Below are positions 45,883 through 57,862 of a stretch of 64,000 nt of DNA, one piece after another; position 1 is the first letter of the stretch, and each line of letters opens with the position of its first letter. Below the pieces are notes generated by a model. That model was not told where the DNA came from. It ran no database searches and saw nothing but the letters and a program-made list of their open reading frames with translations. Both the position numbers and the translations under genes were made by a program. Source of the stretch: Micropterix aruncella (taxonomy: Eukaryota; Arthropoda; Insecta; Lepidoptera; Micropterigidae); the NCBI GenBank assembly GCA_944548615.1, contig OX155964.1, positions 13,876,087-13,940,086 on the forward strand. Reading direction: 5' to 3'.

Positions 45883-46189
45883 AATATCATTTACTATCCA
45901 ATAATATGAATATTTACCTATTTAATTATAGGTTAAGCCAATTTATCTACTTAATTAGGGTGAATATTTACCAACAAAGTTTTGACTTAAATGTATTTGT
46001 TCAAATTCACTGATGTATTCCTGTATCCCCTGAAAATGATTGTTCACACCACCCACAAGGATATATGTTGCAAGGGATACCATACAGATTGTTACAAGAA
46101 ATAATAATATGGACTAAGTTGCTGTAGCCCATTTCAAAAATGTATCCTTCTGACACCACTGATAGAGAATGAGATTGTATTCTTTACAC

Positions 46190-46500
46190 GTGTAATGTGT
46201 TCAGGGTTTATGTAGGTTTACCGTTTCTTTATTCCAGCATAACTTAACTTTCCACTTAACTATCCAAATATGAAGTAAATAGTTGTCTAAATGTCCAAAT
46301 CTCCAAATGTCATTAAACTAACATAAATGTATCGTGTTTATCGTCAAATGAAAGGTCTGATTAAGTACATTTGGAAAATATATATGTATCTATATGGATA
46401 ATTACATAAACCACAAATATTTCATAAAATACCGTAATAATAATTATTATAAATACAGTAGTTCACATTTTGTAAAGGCAGTCGTGTTTTTTATTCCTTT
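46190..46500. repeat. Interspersed repeat (CACGACTG family), copy 3
   Basis: TTGTCTAAATGTCCAAATC, ATCGTCAAATGAAAGGTCTG and AGGCAGTCGTGTTTTTTA form the inverted match of 9542-9780. Confidence 0.6.
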
Positions 46501-46699
46501 TAATATAATTACTTGTTTCGTTTATAGCTATCCACCTTTGTGCGGGTTATTTCGGCCAGGTATATTCACAAGCGACTATTTTTTCTATTTATATTTAAAT
46601 GACGTAAACTTCTTTTTAGCGGACGTCTAGAATATCGTATGTGTTCTATTAGTAATGTACGATAATTGCTTTAAGAGTTACGTACAACGCTATCGCCGG

Positions 46700-46991
46700 T
46701 CCGCTCCATTCAACGCCGCTCTTTCACTCACTCATTTTGCTTTGCACAGTTTGTTTTCGTGTGTCGCTGTTCGAGGTAGTGAGTGCGGTATTGCCCGTTA
46801 CCGGCGCAAGTGACAGTATAATCGGTTTTGACAGCTGAACAGCTGTTTATTTCAAATTTTTATGACAGTAAACTAGCGAGTTTCACGTTTTTCAGTGATA
46901 AAATTGTGCGAACGTGGTGATTATAAAGTTACTTTCAAACATTCACGTTGGTGTGAAACTTTGGGACATGTTTACCGGCATTTCGATTTAT
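46700..46991 (+). promoter_or_regulatory. Candidate promoter and first exon of an unidentified gene
   Basis: A GC-richer block with CTCACTCATTTTGC and TTCGTGTGTCGCTG, then a smooth 5'-UTR-like stretch, leads to GGGACATGTTTACCGGC. That ATG opens an eight-codon frame (MFTGISIY) running directly into GTGAGTAG, a good splice donor. No downstream exon was recognised in the window, so the evidence is composition plus an ATG-donor pair only. Confidence 0.3.
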
Positions 46992-48064
46992 GTGAGTAGA
47001 CGTAACTTTTGTCCTTTTTTTTAATTGGAAATTGAAAAAGTTTATTTAGCATTAGAATGATCGAATATAGTAGTATTTCTTAATTTTTTCGATTTTTGAG
47101 AAAGGTTCCTATACTGCAATAATTCCTTGAACTGCTCCATGGGTACTTAGTTACGGTAGCATATTATCAAATATAAAATCAATGATATTATGCTCACATC
47201 GTAAGTATTATATATCAAATTATTCAATTCGTATTAAATAATTATAGCTACTCACTTGTATACCTACATGTCACACATAGTGTCACAATTATGAAGTTGT
47301 TGTTCTATAAATGAAATTTAAGACCAAAAGCTTTGTATGAAAAATATATATTTAATTAATATTTAACCCTATTAGCCATGCAGATTTGCCATTTTAATGG
47401 GAGTTGCTTATTCCTCTGCTGTAAAACTCTCGTGGACAGGAACCAAAGATTGCTTTGAAGGCGTTTTTCACCGTTTCTTCATAGTTAGTCTCCAGCCGCA
47501 ACTCCTGTAACTTTGCGACTGTTTGCATTGAAATCTATTGTCATGCAGAAGCAGTGGCTATGAATCCAGGCTTGACCAGGCTTGATTATTTAATCATCAG
47601 CTTCTCCATTATTCTTTGCAGTTCTTAACATTACACATTTACGGTAACTGTATAGCCAGACTGCCGAAACTGTAATAGAAAACACCGGCACAGGATCTCA
47701 TATTATATTTGAAAATAATGCAAATTTTCAACTTTACCATGGTTGCACCAACGATAATATTTGAGCAAAGACAAACGACGGAAAACAAATAAACAGCTAA
47801 TTCTTAAAGAATAACATGACATTGAATTGAAATTTATTTGAATTTGAAATTCCAACTCAAATCCAAGTTCAAAGTGGCCAATGTGAAAAAACAACCATTG
47901 CATAGGTAAGGTTCCAATATTATAGGTACATGTTTGGTGATGTATATATAATGCTCATTCTTAGTATTTATTAATTTGTGCAAGATATTTATTTTTACTT
48001 CTGACTGAAAACGTAGGCACGTTTAATTTATCGACTTCTAGCTTTGGGTTTAACTATATTTATT
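46992..48064. other. AT-rich DNA, nothing recognised
   Basis: If 46700-46991 is a first exon, this would be the start of its intron. No repeat or coding signal was identified. Confidence 0.35.
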
Positions 48065-48215
48065 ATATACAATCAAAGACTATCGCGGTTGTTTGACATT
48101 ATAAATAGGATAGAAAACGAATTTACCGCGTGAAATCTGTAGCACCCAAGAACTACAGGCTGCTACAAATTTCACGCGGTAAATTCGTTTTCTATCCTAT
48201 TTATATTTATTATAC
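48065..48215. repeat. Penelope-like terminal repeats as a compact palindrome
   Basis: GACTATCGCGGTTGTTTGAC, then ATAGGATAGAAAACGAATTT and ACCGCGTGAAATCTGTAGCA, is followed after ~20 bp by TGCTACAAATTTCACGCGGT and AAATTCGTTTTCTATCCTAT. It is a perfect-looking hairpin of the arms found around the Penelope-like bodies. Confidence 0.8.
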
Positions 48216-48519
48216 CTCAGTACCTACATTAAGTACAGTTGGTGGCCATCACATTAGAACCGCCATGCAGTTTTAGTCCTAATCGGCATGTTTCAGTATT
48301 CCTAAACTTTTAAACTAATGATTTCTGGTGTCCACATTCTTTATAAATTAATAGATATTTTTTAAATCTCTAAGAAAACAGTCAATATTATGTCCGATAA
48401 ATAGCTTGACCCACGATTCATAATTATTTTTGTTTTGTTTTTAATCATTATTATTAAGTAATTTTGTTATTCTTCGATCGATGTTACATATATACGGCGT
48501 GTTATTACTGCACGGGCTT

Positions 48520-48910
48520 TTTTTCCTGTGGGTGAATCAGTACAACGAAGTAAGCAACTTTAAATAAAAAAATGGAAAAAACATAAAAATAAAACAACAT
48601 TTTTTGAAAAATTTTTTTTTTTCTGAAAATTAGTTTTTTTAATTTTATGATTAAATAGTATGAAAAGCTGTGATCACGATGCGCTATCTAGCGGTTGGTA
48701 AAATGTCGCATTGTTTATTTACGACTTATTACCTACCGCTAGATGGCGCAGCGCGCTCAGACACTTCTCAAACCTTTATTTAACAGTCAACTTCTTCAAA
48801 AATTTCAAATTAAAAAAAAAAACAACAAATATTTTTTTTCTGAAAAAAATTTTTTTTTGGTTTTTTCCAAATTTTTTTATTAAAAGTTGCTTACTACCTA
48901 TCAACATAAA
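48520..48910. mobile_element. Foldback/MITE element with T-rich arms
   Basis: AGTAAGCAACTTTAAATAAA near 48548 is inverted at about 48878-48895 (TTAAAAGTTGCTTAC), and ATGGAAAAAAC pairs with GGTTTTTTCC. The centre has CTATCTAGCGG opposed to CCGCTAGATGGCGCAGCGCG. Partial copies are at 6430-6560 and 25255-25420. It is non-coding. Confidence 0.65.
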
Positions 48911-49707
<797 letters not shown>

Positions 49708-50359
49708 TAAACCGGTGTGCCTGCCCCGGGCGGCAATTTAAGGGGCGCCAAGTCATGCGATTGGAAAAAAACTTGTTTCACTAAAGCGCATAGTTTCAGC
49801 GTGCATCGCACTCATAAATTGTTCGTTTGATTTTGGAGCGCATCTTAAGTTGATTTTTGAACCCTGATTTTTGAAAGTCGAATAAACCCCAACGACCAAA
49901 TGTCGGAATTTATGTGGTTTGTTGGTGTGCGAGTAATCAGGGTTGGTTTTCTTTATTATTATTAATCGACGTGGTAATCGATTATTTCGCGGAAAGGAAA
50001 GGTCTACGTGTCAAGCTGTAGCAAGATTAGATTTAAAAAATGGTGGAACCTAAGGATTGAAGGTGTGAGTACAGCCTGGCTTGTGCATTGTCTACACTGG
50101 TTGTATGGCTTCTGTAACAAATAAGGAAAAGTTTCTAGCAGTAAAGTTTATGACATTTGTTTAATACTGCACATTTATTGCTTCTTATTCCTGGTCATAA
50201 AAAACCTACCCAGTAGGTATATTGAGTGTTATTTGAGTGTTTTAATAATTAATCTCAAATACTGGAGGTGAGGGGTGCCAGTGTCGAATTTTTGGACGGC
50301 TCGGAAAAATCGTAGGGTTTGGCTGTACCATTGATTTTAATTACACTATAAAATCAATG

Positions 50360-50590
50360 GCTGTACCTACTTCTTATTCTTCTTCTTTATCAGCGCGTAT
50401 TTGCCCACCGTTGGGCATACGCCTCTTCAATCACTCTTCATCCGGATGGGTTGTCCGTTTCCCTCCTCCCTTAGAGTATAATACTCTAAGCCTCCTCCAG
50501 ACTGGTCCAGCTGTCTCTTTAATGTCATCGAACCATCGGGCGGGTGGTCTGCCCACACTCTTCTGCCTAGCTATACCCACTTACCGTAAG
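50360..50590 (-). pseudogene. LINE reverse transcriptase C-terminal fragment
   Basis: The minus frame reads ARQKSVGRPPARWFDDIKET, then AGPVWRRL. This is the GRPPxRWxDDIKxxAGxxW tail of LINE reverse transcriptases, the same domain end as at 783-942 on the + strand. It lacks the rest of the element. Confidence 0.7.
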
Positions 50591-51409
50591 GCAAAACAGG
50601 CGAATTACATTTTATTCGAATCTCGCTGCTGTGCAAACCGACGCAAAAACTAATACATAAACAGGACAAATTAAAATCTCGTGAAGTCAAGTATCTTTCT
50701 ATGCTTTCAAGGATTTTATTTGCTGGTTGCTATTTTGGGTAGCATCAAGAATCGAATAATAAGCAATTCTCATGTTTAGCGCTACAGAAAGTAGCCATTT
50801 GTTTTTTATTCGGAGACATTACCAAGTGAGAGAGCAATCTGATTACAATTAAATGACACTTAAGCACTAAGCAAAATAACATTGACGATTTAATGTCACT
50901 ATAAGTACCTACTTATAAAGCTAGTATAAAAAATACACGAATAGTTCCACAAAAAAATGGTTTTTTTATTATTATTATATAAACTGCTTCAATTATACTA
51001 CGTTTGCTTCAATTATCTACATATATGAAATGGATTACCCCCACCCTTTTCCCTTTCCTCTGCCTTTCCACCTGGGGTGAAAATATACGTTAAGGACTTG
51101 TCACGGTTTGGAATCGTTAAATTACAAAATGACCTGGTAGTGTATATTTAATAATATGACATGTGTAAAGTGAGGTAAAATAAATAAAATAAAAATACGC
51201 GTACACAATGGAGGTGTTTCTTTTTTAAATACTTGACTACCACGCTTATGCATAGTTTAGATTGTTTAACGCCTTAATCTTTAAATTTTACGCTTAGCGC
51301 TTTTCTGATGAACATTTTTTTAAAAGTAAATGTACAACAGGTAAAAATTACATTGTATTCGATAGTTGGCAATATGAGTAGTATTTAAGATTTTGTTTAA
51401 CCGTTTATA
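50591..51409. other. AT-rich DNA, nothing recognised
   Basis: No gene or repeat structure was identified. Confidence 0.4.
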
Positions 51410-52024
51410 TTCGAATAAGTAAACAGGCCTCAAACTTAGCTGTTTTTCTTCGAACATGCTTGGAGTAGATTTTGTGCACTAATATATGAACAACTAATTA
51501 GATATCTTAAAAAATACTCAGCACAAAATTGAAGTCACATTCCTTCTTTAGTATACGCTAGTATTTTTTTTCAAAAACTCTTTTATTTTCTTAATTTTAC
51601 GTCACTAAGTTAAATTATTATTTTTTAAACTGCAAAAAACATACTTTTTTCTTTAGAAATCATTCAAAATAAATTACATTTAAGCATTATAAAACAGAAG
51701 TGTTGATTGATAGAATGAAAAAAAAGTGTATTTTATCACAATATTCTAAATGTCTGAAATTATACTTAAATCATGGCTTTATAAACTAAAACGTCCCTAG
51801 AATAAATACGAAAGTATTACTTATTATGACGTCTACATAAATAAAATAAAAGAGTCTTTGAAAAAAATACCAGTTGATACTAAAGAAGATGTGAATTCAA
51901 TTTTGTGCTGAATATTTTTTTGTGAGATGTGCTGTTTTTTAGTTGTCCATATAGTGCACGAAGTCAACTCCAAGCGTATTCAAAGAAAAAGAACTAAATT
52001 TGAGGCCCATTTACTTATTCAAAC
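51410..52024. mobile_element. Long-TIR element T1 (~615 bp, arms ~190 bp)
   Basis: The left arm has TCGAATAAGTAAACAGGCCT, CAAACTTAGCTG, TTTTGTGCACTA, CAGCACAAAATTGAAGTCAC and TTCTTTAGTAT. The right arm carries the inverted partners ATACTAAAGAAG, TGTGAATTCAATTTTGTGCT, ATAGTGCACGAAG, CTAAATTTGAGGCCCATTTA and CTTATTCAAA. The arms differ by scattered substitutions. The centre is AT-rich and non-coding. I could not fix a target duplication. Confidence 0.75.
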
Positions 52025-52087
52025 ATTCCAAACTAAAAGTTTTAAAAAAAACCTATATATTTACTCATATTAATTATCATATACAAT

Positions 52088-52405
52088 GGGCCCGAATGCG
52101 TTTCTTCGTAAACTAAAATAGGAACTTAGTTTAACCGAACGAGATAGAGCAATACGTTTGAATGGAATATTAAATAAACTGTCGTCGATTGTCCCGCAAC
52201 AAAACTACCGGTCAAACTTATAGACGCCCGGAAAAGTTTGAACACATTTCGTGCGGCGTTAGATTCAGCAGCTTTATCTTCGGTGGGTAGTTTTAATCCG
52301 GAAAAGTGGCAACCGTTCATTTCACATTCCGCTCTGACGTACTGCTCTGTCTTGTTCACACGAACTAATTTCCGATTTTATTTCAAGAGAAACGCAAACG
52401 GGCCC
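52088..52405. mobile_element. MITE family M1, copy E
   Basis: Ends GGGCCCGAATGCGTTTC and AACGCAAACGGGCCC. The flanks are AAT (left) and ATT (right), so this is the one well-preserved copy whose 3-bp flanks do not match. Confidence 0.85.
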
Positions 52406-53321
52406 ATTGTATTTTTCCCTGTTGTAGGTTTATCCTAAAAAAAATAAAATGCTTACATCTTATCACAAAAGCATTTGGCGTATTTTTTTAAAGACTGAGG
52501 CCTTAATAACAAAATTAAAGTTTTTTGGTATTCTGTTTTTACTCTCGATTTAAAAAAATCTAAACGTCACTTTCTTTGGCGTTGTTGATTTTTTATAGGT
52601 AATATAATTGTAGTATATTAATATATAATAGATTATTCGATTGTTTTCTGTTTGTTGTTTCTATGCCATTAAATGCAATACATATTTATTTCATATTCGT
52701 ATCACTTACCTTCTTATATTAATAATAAACATAGTGCCACAATAGGGATTGGATATGAATCACAACGTTGTATTATTAGTTATTATTGTGACAACGTGAT
52801 TCACGCCATATTCGAAACAATGCTTGGGATAGGAGTAGTAATAATCGCTAAACCTACCATTCCTTACCAATAGTGCCGATACCTGATGGGTTTCGCAACT
52901 CTAAAACAAAACACCGTTCGTTCGGTGATTATTGCATCGAGGAAGAAATACGCGCTATCGCCGAACGTGCACTCCTACATGTGAAAATAAGTCTCACCTT
53001 GGCTGTGTGCAACATCCATTTATAACTCATTCAACGGGTACTTCCCAAGAAAGAATTACGGAAATACAACTACTCTTATGTGTGATCGAAAATCGAAAAG
53101 TTTTTATTACATCTATAAACAAAGACAACCATATGAGATTTTTAGGAAGTTGCGGCTCTTTTTACTAAAATAAACTTAGCACAGAAAATGCGTATTCCAA
53201 AAGTCTGAAAAGATTGAGCAAACTGATGAATAGTGGATTCATGTATACTAGTAGTCGTTATGACGAGAAACTATCACTTACGATTCAATGATGACAAGAT
53301 AAAACTAACACAATATTCTCA
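52406..53321. other. Intergenic DNA, nothing recognised
   Basis: Only short unconserved open frames were found. No repeat structure was identified. Confidence 0.4.
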
Positions 53322-53780
53322 TGTGTCTATGTTGTTTATTTTATTTCTAAATATAATGTGAAAGATAATTTACACTAATTTTATATTTTTAAAATTATTT
53401 ATTAGAATTAGAGCGAGTGACGTCATTAGTCAACTGAATATGTACCTACTCCAAAATGACAATTAGGTTTTTGGACAGTTAAGTTAGGTTTTTGGACAGA
53501 CAGATTCAGTAACATTGCTACGAAAAAATATTTATGTAGCCTATACATCTATTCTACCATTTAAATTTATATTTTATATGAAAATTTATAAATATCTCAT
53601 GAAAAATAAATAAGTACAAATTTTGGATAAAAAACTTAAATACAAATTTTGCATTCAGATATATGACGTCATTCAGTTGACTAACTCAAAATTTTAGAAC
53701 ATATAACAAATATAAAATTAGTGAAAACTATCATTTTACATTACATTTAATAAAATAAATAACTTAGACAACAGAGACTA
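53322..53780. mobile_element. Long-TIR element T2 (~460 bp)
   Basis: The left arm (GTCTATGTTGTTTATTTTAT, CACTAATTTTATATTT, GACGTCATTAGTCAACTGAA) is mirrored on the right (ATGACGTCATTCAGTTGACT, AAATATAAAATTAGTG, AATAAAATAAATAACTTAGA, CAACAGAGAC). It is non-coding and in the same region as T1, but unrelated in sequence. Confidence 0.7.
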
Positions 53781-53958
53781 TTCTATTTTCAAAGATTAAT
53801 AATGTCGAAAATAGATACAAATGAGTATAGAAATTGCGCTGTACCTCTAATAATTTGGCAGCCCACAGTAATTACATATATTCTTATCAATTTTCCACGC
53901 AATATAAACTATTTCGAGCATACAAACTTTTACTACTTGCCTACAACTAATGCGTAAT

Positions 53959-54257
53959 GGGGCCGATGGCGTTTCTTTGTAAACTAAAACTGAAATTAAT
54001 TCAAGCGAACGAGATAGAGCAAGCTGAATATTAAACAAACGATCGTCGATAAAAACTACCTACCTGTCGAACCTATACTCGTCCGAATAAATTTAAACAC
54101 ATTTCGTGCGGTGTTACATTCAGATACTTTATCTTTGATGGGTAGTTTTAATGCGAAAAAGTGACAACGGTTCAATTCACATTCCGCTCTATTCACATTG
54201 CCCTGTCTTGTTCACACGAACTAATATCAGAGTTCATGAAGAAACGCAATCGAGCCC
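53959..54257. mobile_element. MITE family M1, copy F
   Basis: Ends GGGGCCGATGGCGTTTC and GAAACGCAATCGAGCCC, with AAT duplicated at 53956-53958 and 54258-54260. It ends 281 bp upstream of the zinc-finger start codon, so it is part of that gene's 5' flank. Confidence 0.87.
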
Positions 54258-54538
54258 AATGTCTAATATCGATCATGCATCGACATAAATATTCTTCCAA
54301 CATATATTTAGATTATATTTGCTAGACATTTAACTGCGTTAGTTTTATATGTTGGTATATAAATATAAATTCGTTTGCTGATACAGTTTCTAAAATCTCG
54401 TGAAACATGGTCTAACCGAATTTATACAATGGCAACACTAAATTCCCTTTCGGTGGCATTTGTTGCGTCAAATAATGATATTCCCGGTATCAGCAAACCC
54501 GGCTGTTCGTGGTTGTTAAGATAATTAAAACTTCAAAA

Positions 54539-55390
54539 ATGAATAAGCAACGCGTCGACGCCTTTGACGGCAATGTGACATTAAAATTTAAAGATTACGA
54601 CGATTCCAATACTTTAACGCCAAATGATAGTGCTAACATTATTTCGTTCCATGAAGTGGGCATTCACTTTATAACCACCGAAAGTCGGCGCAGATTTGCT
54701 AAGACGTTGATTTGCTCGGATTGTGGCAAGGCGTTTGCTCACAAGTGTAATTTCAGAAGACACGTCATCGCGTCACATTTGAGGGAAATTGTATGTGAGG
54801 AGTGTGATCGTGCCTTTCCCTGTCAACAAATGTTGAGACATCATATAGATTTCGTTCATAAACAATTAAAGAAGTTTGTGTGCGGCCAGTGCGATCGAGC
54901 GTTTGCAACGCCAAAAGGTCTAAAAAAACACTTGAACACTATTCATAAGAAACTTCATAAATTTTCTTGCGTCGAATGTGAAAAGGCGTTTACAGAAAAG
55001 GGTAACTTGATGAGGCACGTGCATGGCATTCATAACAAAAATAAGAAATTTGTGTGTGGCGAGTGCTATCGTAATTTCACCCAGAAAAGTCACTTAAAAA
55101 TTCACTTAGAAGACGTACATTGGAAATTGAAGAAATTTGTATGCGAGGAATGTGAGCAATCATTTGCACGGCAAGCAAATTTAAAAAGACACTTCAAAGC
55201 CGTTCATATGCATATTAGGAACTTTACATGTCCAGAATGTGATCACGCTTTTGCTGAGAAAAATGCCTTAAAATTGCATTTAGATACAGTTCACATGAAA
55301 ATTAAGAAATTTATTTGCGTTGAATGTAATCGTGCTTTCAAGCAAAAAAAATCCTTGACGTGTCATTTGGAAAGGGTTCACGGAAAATAG
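54539..55390 (+). CDS. Intronless C2H2 zinc-finger protein, 8 fingers, 283 aa
   Basis: This is a probable nuclear, sequence-specific nucleic-acid-binding protein. I chose ATG 54539 (AAAAATGAAT, A at -3). The frame is open 10 codons further up to a GTG at 54509, but that is not a normal eukaryotic start. Residues 1-58 hold no known domain. From residue 59 to the end are eight C-x2-C-x12-H-x4-H fingers, such as CSDCGKAFAHKCNFRRHVIASH and CVECNRAFKQKKSLTCHLER. The linkers are not TGEKP but a lysine-rich (K/R)(L/I)KKF pattern repeated between fingers, suggesting internal duplication. There is no recognisable ZAD, BTB or KRAB domain. A polyadenylation signal AATAAA is at 55760-55765. It could be a host transcription factor or a retroposed copy, and I found no target duplication or poly(A) tract. 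No specific orthologue recognised. Confidence 0.85.
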   Translation: MNKQRVDAFDGNVTLKFKDYDDSNTLTPNDSANIISFHEVGIHFITTESRRRFAKTLICSDCGKAFAHKCNFRRHVIASHLREIVCEECDRAFPCQQMLRHHIDFVHKQLKKFVCGQCDRAFATPKGLKKHLNTIHKKLHKFSCVECEKAFTEKGNLMRHVHGIHNKNKKFVCGECYRNFTQKSHLKIHLEDVHWKLKKFVCEECEQSFARQANLKRHFKAVHMHIRNFTCPECDHAFAEKNALKLHLDTVHMKIKKFICVECNRAFKQKKSLTCHLERVHGK

Positions 55391-55766
55391 AGGAAGTTTA
55401 TTTTTTAGAGACGCGCTCATGCATTTACATTTATAAAGTTTCATTTTCATTATTTTACCGCAAGTTACATTTGAAAATTAGATTTACAAAATATAGCTTT
55501 CCGTGAACCCTATTTCATGCACTAACGACGTTTGGAAAACGTTCATTTTTAGTGTCAAAAATTAATTTGCCTGGGATTTGTTGAAAAAATCAGGGAATCT
55601 TAAAAATGAACGACTTCCAAAAGTGATAAATTCAATATGTACAAGTATATACTTTATTCCAAAAATTATGATATAAAAATTGTTTCTCGGTAAACTTGTT
55701 ATGTAGTCATTCTGTAATATTACCCACCTTACATGCAGTACTTAAATGAATGAAATTAAAATAAAT

Positions 55767-56367
55767 AAAAAATACGTGTGGCACTCGGGGACTGCCGCGG
55801 TAAAGCTATTGCATAGCATTTTTAACAACTTATGCAATTATAATTATTTATTTATTTTATTTATTTAATTTTTTCTGATATCAGATAACTGCGCTCTATC
55901 GGAAAACGTTGAAATTATTCCGAATCATTTGCGGCTGCGGAAGCAAATGAATAATTTAAACGTCTTCCGATAGAGCGCCGCGCACGAAGTTTTTATTCGA
56001 TAAAGCAAAAAAAAAACGGATTATTCGAAAAAAATCGTAGATAAAAAGATAGATAATTAAATTATCTTTAAAATGGTGCAGGTTTCATAATAATACGCCA
56101 GATAGTATTTGCGTAGTAGTCGTTTTTGTGTTCGGTTAGACCTAATTTCACAAATTAATTACACTATGTAATATATACAAAATCTAAAATATTCAAATCT
56201 AAGAATATTAGGAAAATGTTCTTGTTTACCATATATTTTTTTCGAATCGTAAGCAGTACTCGTTTAGACGTAATTATCAGTTTAAAATCATTAATTTTCG
56301 TTAAGAAATTTCTTCATTTGGTCGCCGCGCTGGCCTAGGCCCGCGATAAAAGCTATGCAATAGCTTA
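55767..56367 (+). repeat. 600-bp repeat unit, copy 1
   Basis: It begins AATACGTGTGGCACTCGGGG and CCGCGGTAAAGCTATTGCAT and ends CCCGCGATAAAAGCTATGCA ATAGC. A hairpin lies at 55891-55978, where the right arm lacks 10 bp present in copy 2. The rest is AT-rich with TCGTTTAGACGTAATTATC. The shared CCGCG...GCTAT...GC motif at both ends suggests the termini of a mobile unit. Function unknown. Confidence 0.85.
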
Positions 56368-56432
56368 ATAAATGTAATTAAGTTCGCAGACAGCTATACG
56401 GCATTGGAAAAATAGAACCACTTACTTAGACA

Positions 56433-57032
56433 AAAAAATACGTGTGGCACTCGGGGACTGCCGCGGTAAAGCTATTGCATAGCATTTTTGACAACTTATA
56501 CAATTATAATTATTTATTTATTTTATTTTTTCTGATATCAGATAACTGCGCTCTATCGGAAAACGTTGAAATTATTCCGAATCATTTGCGGCTGCGGAAG
56601 CAAATGATTCGGAATAATTTAAACGTCTTCAGATAGAGCGCCGCGCACGAATTTTTTATTCGATAAAGCAAAAAAAACCGGATTATTCGAAAAAAATCGT
56701 AGATAAAAAGATAGATAATTAAATTATCTTCAAAATGGTGCAAGTTTCATAATAATACGCCAGATAGTATTTGCGTAGTAGTCGTTTTTGTGTTCGGTTA
56801 GACCTAATTTCACAAATTAATTACACTATGTAATATAAACAAAATCTAAAATATTCAAAGCTAAGAATATTAGGAAAATGTTCTTGTTAAACATATATTT
56901 TTTTCGAATCGTAAGCAGTACTCGTTTAGACGTAATTATCAGTTTAAAATCATTAATTTTCGTTAAGAAATTTCTTCATTCGGTCGCCGCGCTGGCCTAC
57001 TAGGCCCGCGATAAAAGCTATGCAATAGCTTA
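56433..57032 (+). repeat. 600-bp repeat unit, copy 2
   Basis: It is nearly identical to 55767-56367 at an offset of 666 bp, with a 65-bp unrelated spacer between the units. The hairpin at 56548-56641 is complete: GCGCTCTATCGG ... ATTATTCCGAATCATTTGC pairs with GCAAATGATTCGGAATAAT ... GATAGAGCGC around a GGCTGCGGAA loop. Confidence 0.88.
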
Positions 57033-57546
57033 AAAGCTTACAAAATAGTCCAGCAACTGTCAAAAAGTACGCTAGTAATTGCCTAAATTACATGAAACCG
57101 TTTCGCAATTTAATAATCGAACGTTATCACAATCTAATTTTGATAATTGCGGCAATGTTATGTAAATTTGTACTAGGAAAATGCATTCACCGGGACAAGT
57201 TTTTTTTAAACAGATCTTCAAATTTAATTATATGTTTACCTATTATAGATAATAGTTATACTTCAGTTATCAGTTTATGACGCTCAAACACTTAAAAAAC
57301 TAGTATACATAGACATAAATGTTTATTTTTTTGATATTATGAAATTTTATGTTTTGGTCATTGTTGTCAATTTAATGTTTTGAGACAAATTAAAAATAAT
57401 AATTGGGATTTTCATTATAATAAGTAATCTTTCGCTGGTAAAATAAAAGTTGCACCTTTCAAGGTTGCATGGTGTGACCAATTCCCCCATTTTTAAAAGC
57501 TATTTCAATGTACTTAAAATAAAATTGTGTATGCATCATCTATATA
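57033..57546. other. AT-rich DNA, nothing recognised
   Basis: No coding or repeat signal was found between the 600-bp repeats and MITE copy G. Confidence 0.4.
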
Positions 57547-57862
57547 GGGTCTGACTGCGTTTCTTTGTGAAATAAAACTGAAATTAGTTCAAGCGATCGA
57601 GATAGAGCAATGCGTTAGAGCGGAATATGAAACGAACGATCGTCTATAAAAAGTACCCGTCGAACACTCGTCCTAATAAATTCAGATACTTTATCTTTTG
57701 TGGGTAGTTTCAATCAGTGGCGTAGCGTAGAATTCTGACGCCCGGGGCGAACCCTATATTTGCCGCCCCCTACTTCGCAATTTAGACAAGAAAAATCAGT
57801 AAAAGATCTATGATACTCTATCGCCATTTTAAAAGGATTAAAAATAAAACATCTTACTTAAA

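Noticed and set aside
54509..54538. Ten-codon upstream extension of the zinc-finger ORF
   Set aside because: It begins at GTG, not a usual eukaryotic start. The ATG at 54539 has a suitable context.
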